A stretch of DNA of 32,997 nt, from positions 1-32,997 of the IMG/VR virus record IMGVR_UViG_3300042387_000746; one strand, given 5' to 3'. Made by a program: the position numbers and the translations under genes. Shown piece by piece: positions 32,001 through 32,997 of this stretch (the first letter of the stretch is position 1; the number at the start of each line of letters is the position of its first letter). Origin of the DNA: a virus. The notes under the pieces were generated by a model. That model was given only the letters and a program-made list of their open reading frames with translations, made no database searches and was not told the DNA's origin.

Positions 32001-32997
32001 TACGTTTACGTTATCATCGAATGACCATCTGTCATTTCCTTCATCCCAAATAAATTGTTTTGTTGCTGCATTACCTCTCTTAACTTCTATACCAGAGTTT
32101 TCAGTTGGTGCAGTTGATGCTCCAATATCTGCATTAAGTGTAATAATATTATCACCTATATTAAGAGTTGTTGTATTAATATATGTTGTAGTACCACTTA
32201 CAGTAAGGTCACCACTAATTGTAGCGTTACCAGTTACCGCAAGAGTTGTACCATCAAATCTTAAATTTGCTTCAACGGTTGCATTTGGTGCAGTTCCGTT
32301 TAATGTGATTACACCATTATCAGTTGTACCAGTTAATGCTAATAATCCAGAAGAACCGCTACTTCCACTACTTCCGCTTGTACCAGATGAGCCAGAAGTT
32401 CCGGATGAACCACTACTGCCACTTGTACCAGACGAACCTGATGTGCCAGACGAACCTGATGTACCACTACTTCCAGAAGTTCCTGATGACCCAGAAGAAC
32501 CTGATGAACCACTACTTCCACTTAAACCAGAAGTACCACTACTTCCCGATGAACCAGAAGTTCCCGATGAACCGGATTTTCCGCTTGTTCCCGATGAACC
32601 AGAAGTTCCCGATGAACCAGAAGTTCCAGCAGTACCATCTTTACCAGAAGTTCCCGATGAACCAGAAGTTCCAACAGTACCATCTTTTCCTGATGTACCA
32701 CTACTCCCAGATGTGCCAGACGTTCCGCTACTTCCAGAAGTTCCCGATGTGCCAGATGAACCAGAAGTTCCATCCTTACCTGCCAATCCACTTGAACCAG
32801 AAGACCCGGATGTTCCATCTTTACCATCTGAACCAGATGAACCAGAAGTTCCTGATGTTCCAGACGTTCCCGAAGAACCAGATGTGCCAGAAGACCCAGA
32901 TGAACCTTCAAATCCATCTTTACCACTACTTCCAGAAGTTCCAGATGTGCCAGACGTTCCATCTTTTCCAGTTGAACCATCTTTTCCCGATGTTCCA
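26031..32997 (-). CDS. Giant tail fibre with collagen-like repeats and S74 chaperone domain (N-terminus outside window)
   Basis: The frame is open to the right edge, giving at least 2321 residues; the apparent start at 32786 is only a TTG inside the repeats. In order from the N-terminal side: collagen-like GTS/GSS/GKD triplets (32997-32346); a beta-rich part with SGDLTVSG and NIGDNIITLNAD; four 27-residue repeats (31976-31653); a lectin-like region; thirteen YDxNNTGYYxDP-type modules (30812-26518) with larger domains between them; and a C-terminal S74 intramolecular chaperone (about 26430-26031) with YSDERLK, LGLSAQEVQ and a trimeric coiled coil IKEQQKIIENQNKEI. The S74 Ser-Lys dyad is expected to cut itself off after trimer folding. 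It is a receptor-binding fibre. Upstream virion-attachment residues are not visible. Confidence 0.93.
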   Translation of the reverse strand, partial: GTSGKDGSTGKDGTSGTSGTSGSSGKDGFEGSSGSSGTSGSSGTSGTSGTSGSSGSDGKDGTSGSSGSSGLAGKDGTSGSSGTSGTSGSSGTSGTSGSSGTSGKDGTVGTSGSSGTSGKDGTAGTSGSSGTSGSSGTSGKSGSSGTSGSSGSSGTSGLSGSSGSSGSSGSSGTSGSSGTSGSSGTSGSSGTSGSSGSSGTSGSSGTSGSSGSSGSSGLLALTGTTDNGVITLNGTAPNATVEANLRFDGTTLAVTGNATISGDLTVSGTTTYINTTTLNIGDNIITLNADIGASTAPTENSGIEVKRGNAATKQFIWDEGNDRWSFDDNVNVSGNVVLSGTINTGQGATEVYLMNQNVQTTDAVTFATVNTGQGANELYAMDQNVRTTDGVTFATVNTGQGANELYAMDQPVRSTDGVTFATVNTGQGANELYAMDQNVRTTDSVTFANINVGGFSVVTGGTIENYTANIDNGSFYNITDQMTDAEVRAQLGTTSTVITKVNDNTAPAEGCFKVTGYFGFDDSRRIKVDVNSEYIFECWIKVIDGGDTDQRLYLGWTMYNSANSSFGNTQRYWGAAGEEFDTNSRNDGQWYKVSGIIRGVGGSLNQFISGTQYASPVLLINYASNVGVVHICGLKLYKSEQTYSKIHLHSGTRYVHGTTDQRYAILQPGSSDSLRISTSTGYGDFGSMNSSYFHMETDRAIFYMNKRLEVNGVINVYGTTTRMESGGMYAPIFYDTDDTTYYTNPANGGFVMRGGTSNRVTYTTNDSGFRVQNAEGNGVSDVRLGAAWGRPGVYSSTYLSLGSDGTYIEFVTGNGQRGYIDSSSNLFAFGSLRSPIFYDYNNTNYYSDPASTSVYNVLRFGTSTNNGRFDGAGTWGVHFRTDSGYINFGPANTSHAHIYTDRPNFYLNAPITINDGTYINQNDIRSAIFYDRNNTSYYLDPNTSATSLRIAGGIAMNNIVGRPVAYWGATGATGAVVIKFPGGTGNYGMIHAHIDIYEYNGNAAATVIVGGHNWNGQWYNINAEVVGQTDKPVRVGTKDGRYCIVIGNGSSSWSYGQVVLRKIQNGTYYDGVMNVGEGYSVAIESDSYSYISGDLRNLRTPLSFYAGSNIQAGNAMYSPIYYDSNNSGYYLDPNSTTALRTVGSWRADSSSWDGEFAGKIQYHSSNWYFQYASYFIFRNSGGSNVVEGDTSGNLWAYGSMRSPIFYDNNNTGYYTDPASYSNLNEGNFAGRMWYSNYLVSRNSGGLMGDYNVNGTSSKVIWTIGESWPLGNMYGLGYEYGSGYDHHLALRNNGTTYSRFGFAGGAFIGGTVSIGGAMYAPIYYDSNDAGYYGDFASTSRTNYIVGNRIKLVNNVNNEPRWDFSAYVVEAQHWYGNNSSMTMYMGESNNTIQIPGSGGIRPKIMYDYDNTGYYVDALSTSNIYAVTDYTRRGAFNLGRERGNRRDITGDTNHWTGTNGWGTSYGNWDTAWEGGFAGWDIWGGGTGHPQGGGYVHAQGIVSGQHYATSGGGTAYGWMMVGAHDALANRYWARGKWGGSTSGWLEFVMSNSNPGYYLYAYIMYDSNNTGYYVDPASGSNFNWLTINDWYYINGALGMYWNSYGRGFVIAEQQGNPYGHITTYGGGRNGWSGYGIGSRYTFMSTTGDNVGVHDSARGWVWYMSGAELNLYWAGADRMSMRSHGAYAHADVRASIYYDHNTSFYFNGDGDSRWNGLDDYSKMRIGLTGRGNFRRNDYTGDTGYWVGSMGWGTTDMNSVASWGSGFIDSWSNPPNQPSGTSHWVGTQAFHYAYGGNSNTGWQLVGGPISNLRFRNAWGGWSGWTTVAMHDRNDGSGGALYAGMYYDANNTGYYVDPNSQSQFSEIRLDGVLWSRNGYGRIFLGGNLHIDSYSHSIYMNYYTNNPMRFYGYLEMNGYDIYGVGGIYSTIFYDRNDTGYYANPNGYSQFSAILANNWFRPQGCCGLYFESYGHGIWSPECEGNSYGNIATYGGGRNGWSGYGIRSRFVFMGRGGDCGVHDNSYGWVWYWDTNFYMYYAGSERMSCRGWGVYVNQYLEAGGSVRGPIFYDNQDTGYYLDPHNTDNQGLRMRGGTLHGPNWYWGAYLRVGTNERVDGWASMFTSNGNLHIDSRNGYPMYLNWHNGNTVFVENDIRANIYYDRYDTGYYFYGRTDSRVYRWNANYLYAYGWIFAQDNIIAYYSDERLKTKLGPIEDALGKLSKLNGFYYVNNDLAKTFGYKETKVQLGLSAQEVQSVIPEIVHLAPFDTKFDEDNNIIGSKTGENYLTIEYDKVVPLLVEAIKEQQKIIENQNKEISDIKEMLNNILINKKE
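26518..30812 (-). repeat. 13 copies of a YDxNNTGYYxDP fibre module
   Basis: Thirteen copies with consensus (S/A)PIFYDSNNTGYYxDPxS are spaced unevenly along the fibre. Examples are IFYDTDDTTYYTNP, IYYDSNNSGYYLDP, MYYDANNTGYYVDP and IYYDRYDTGYYFYG. They are probably short stalk or coil repeats between receptor-facing domains. Confidence 0.9.
31653..31976 (-). repeat. Four tandem 81-nt (27-aa) repeats in the fibre
   Basis: The unit is TVNTGQGANELYAMDQNVRT + TDGVTFA. Units begin at 31976, 31895, 31814 and 31733, exactly 81 nt apart. The first (N-terminal) copy is the most diverged; the other three are nearly identical. Confidence 0.92.
32346..32997 (-). repeat. Collagen-like Gly-X-Y repeat region of the fibre
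   Basis: The coding strand is built from GGA/GGT/GGC-TCT-TCA type 9-nt units that encode GTSGSSG repeats with scattered GKD triplets. The DNA is highly self-similar and open to recombination-driven length change. It continues beyond the window. Confidence 0.92.

Noticed and set aside
26031-32786. Fibre start at 32786
   Set aside because: The codon there is TTG within the repeat region and the same frame stays open to the window edge, so the true start lies outside.
32346-32997. CRISPR-like repeats
   Set aside because: The repeats are contiguous 9-nt coding units without unique spacers and stay in one reading frame.
1-32997. Ordinary tRNA genes
   Set aside because: Looking for T-arm (GGTTCGAATCC-type) sequences on both strands by eye, I found only the tmRNA; short or degenerate tRNAs could be missed without a covariance search.

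Overview
The window is part of a low-GC, T4-like contractile-tailed phage (myovirus), with every supported gene on the minus strand. A Bacteroidota host is suggested by three things. Four leftward promoters have a TTTG / TAnnTTTG-type architecture. Shine-Dalgarno sequences are weak or absent before several genes. A phage-encoded exported nuclease carries a signal peptide whose predicted cleavage leaves an N-terminal Gln. Phage identity rests on tail sheath, tail tube, tape measure, a T4_baseplate-like tail chaperone, a LysM baseplate wedge protein, gp32 and UvsX.

Layout in the direction of transcription (right to left). From 32997 to 26031 runs a giant tail fibre, cut by the window edge at its N-terminus. 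It has collagen-like Gly-X-Y repeats, four 27-residue repeats, 13 copies of a YDxNNTGYYxDP-type module and a C-terminal S74 intramolecular chaperone. From 25982 to 10513 lies the tail module: a small conserved protein, sheath, tube, a gp26-like protein with an out-of-frame C-terminal extension (candidate programmed frameshift), an 89-aa protein, tape measure, two tandem tube-initiator-like paralogues (one with an extreme polyproline linker), a LysM protein, a baseplate hub-like protein and a 115-aa protein. A complete tmRNA gene (10462-10076) with its own promoter and terminator follows.

From 10019 to 1341 is a mixed accessory and lysis region: a divergent family A DNA polymerase, an exported DNA/RNA non-specific nuclease, a 1230-aa multidomain protein (ParB-like, possible TraB/Tiki-like, HNH), an unknown 143-aa protein, an AdoMet decarboxylase-like protein, a GH19 endolysin and a 417-aa acidic unknown. 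The window closes with the recombination/replication pair gp32 and UvsX (the latter cut by the left edge).

Regulation: four promoters share TTTG, exactly 20 nt, then TATATTTG or TATATTTA, and drive gp32 (two in tandem), tmRNA and the 417-aa gene. A second motif, ATATTTAT on the coding strand, lies about 20-27 nt upstream of most late-gene transcription-unit starts and resembles a late promoter. Five intrinsic terminators separate the units. The most unusual items are the phage tmRNA with a tag ending in AVAA, the candidate frameshift at a T7 run, the polyvalent ParB/HNH protein next to an exported nuclease, and the polyproline baseplate paralogue.
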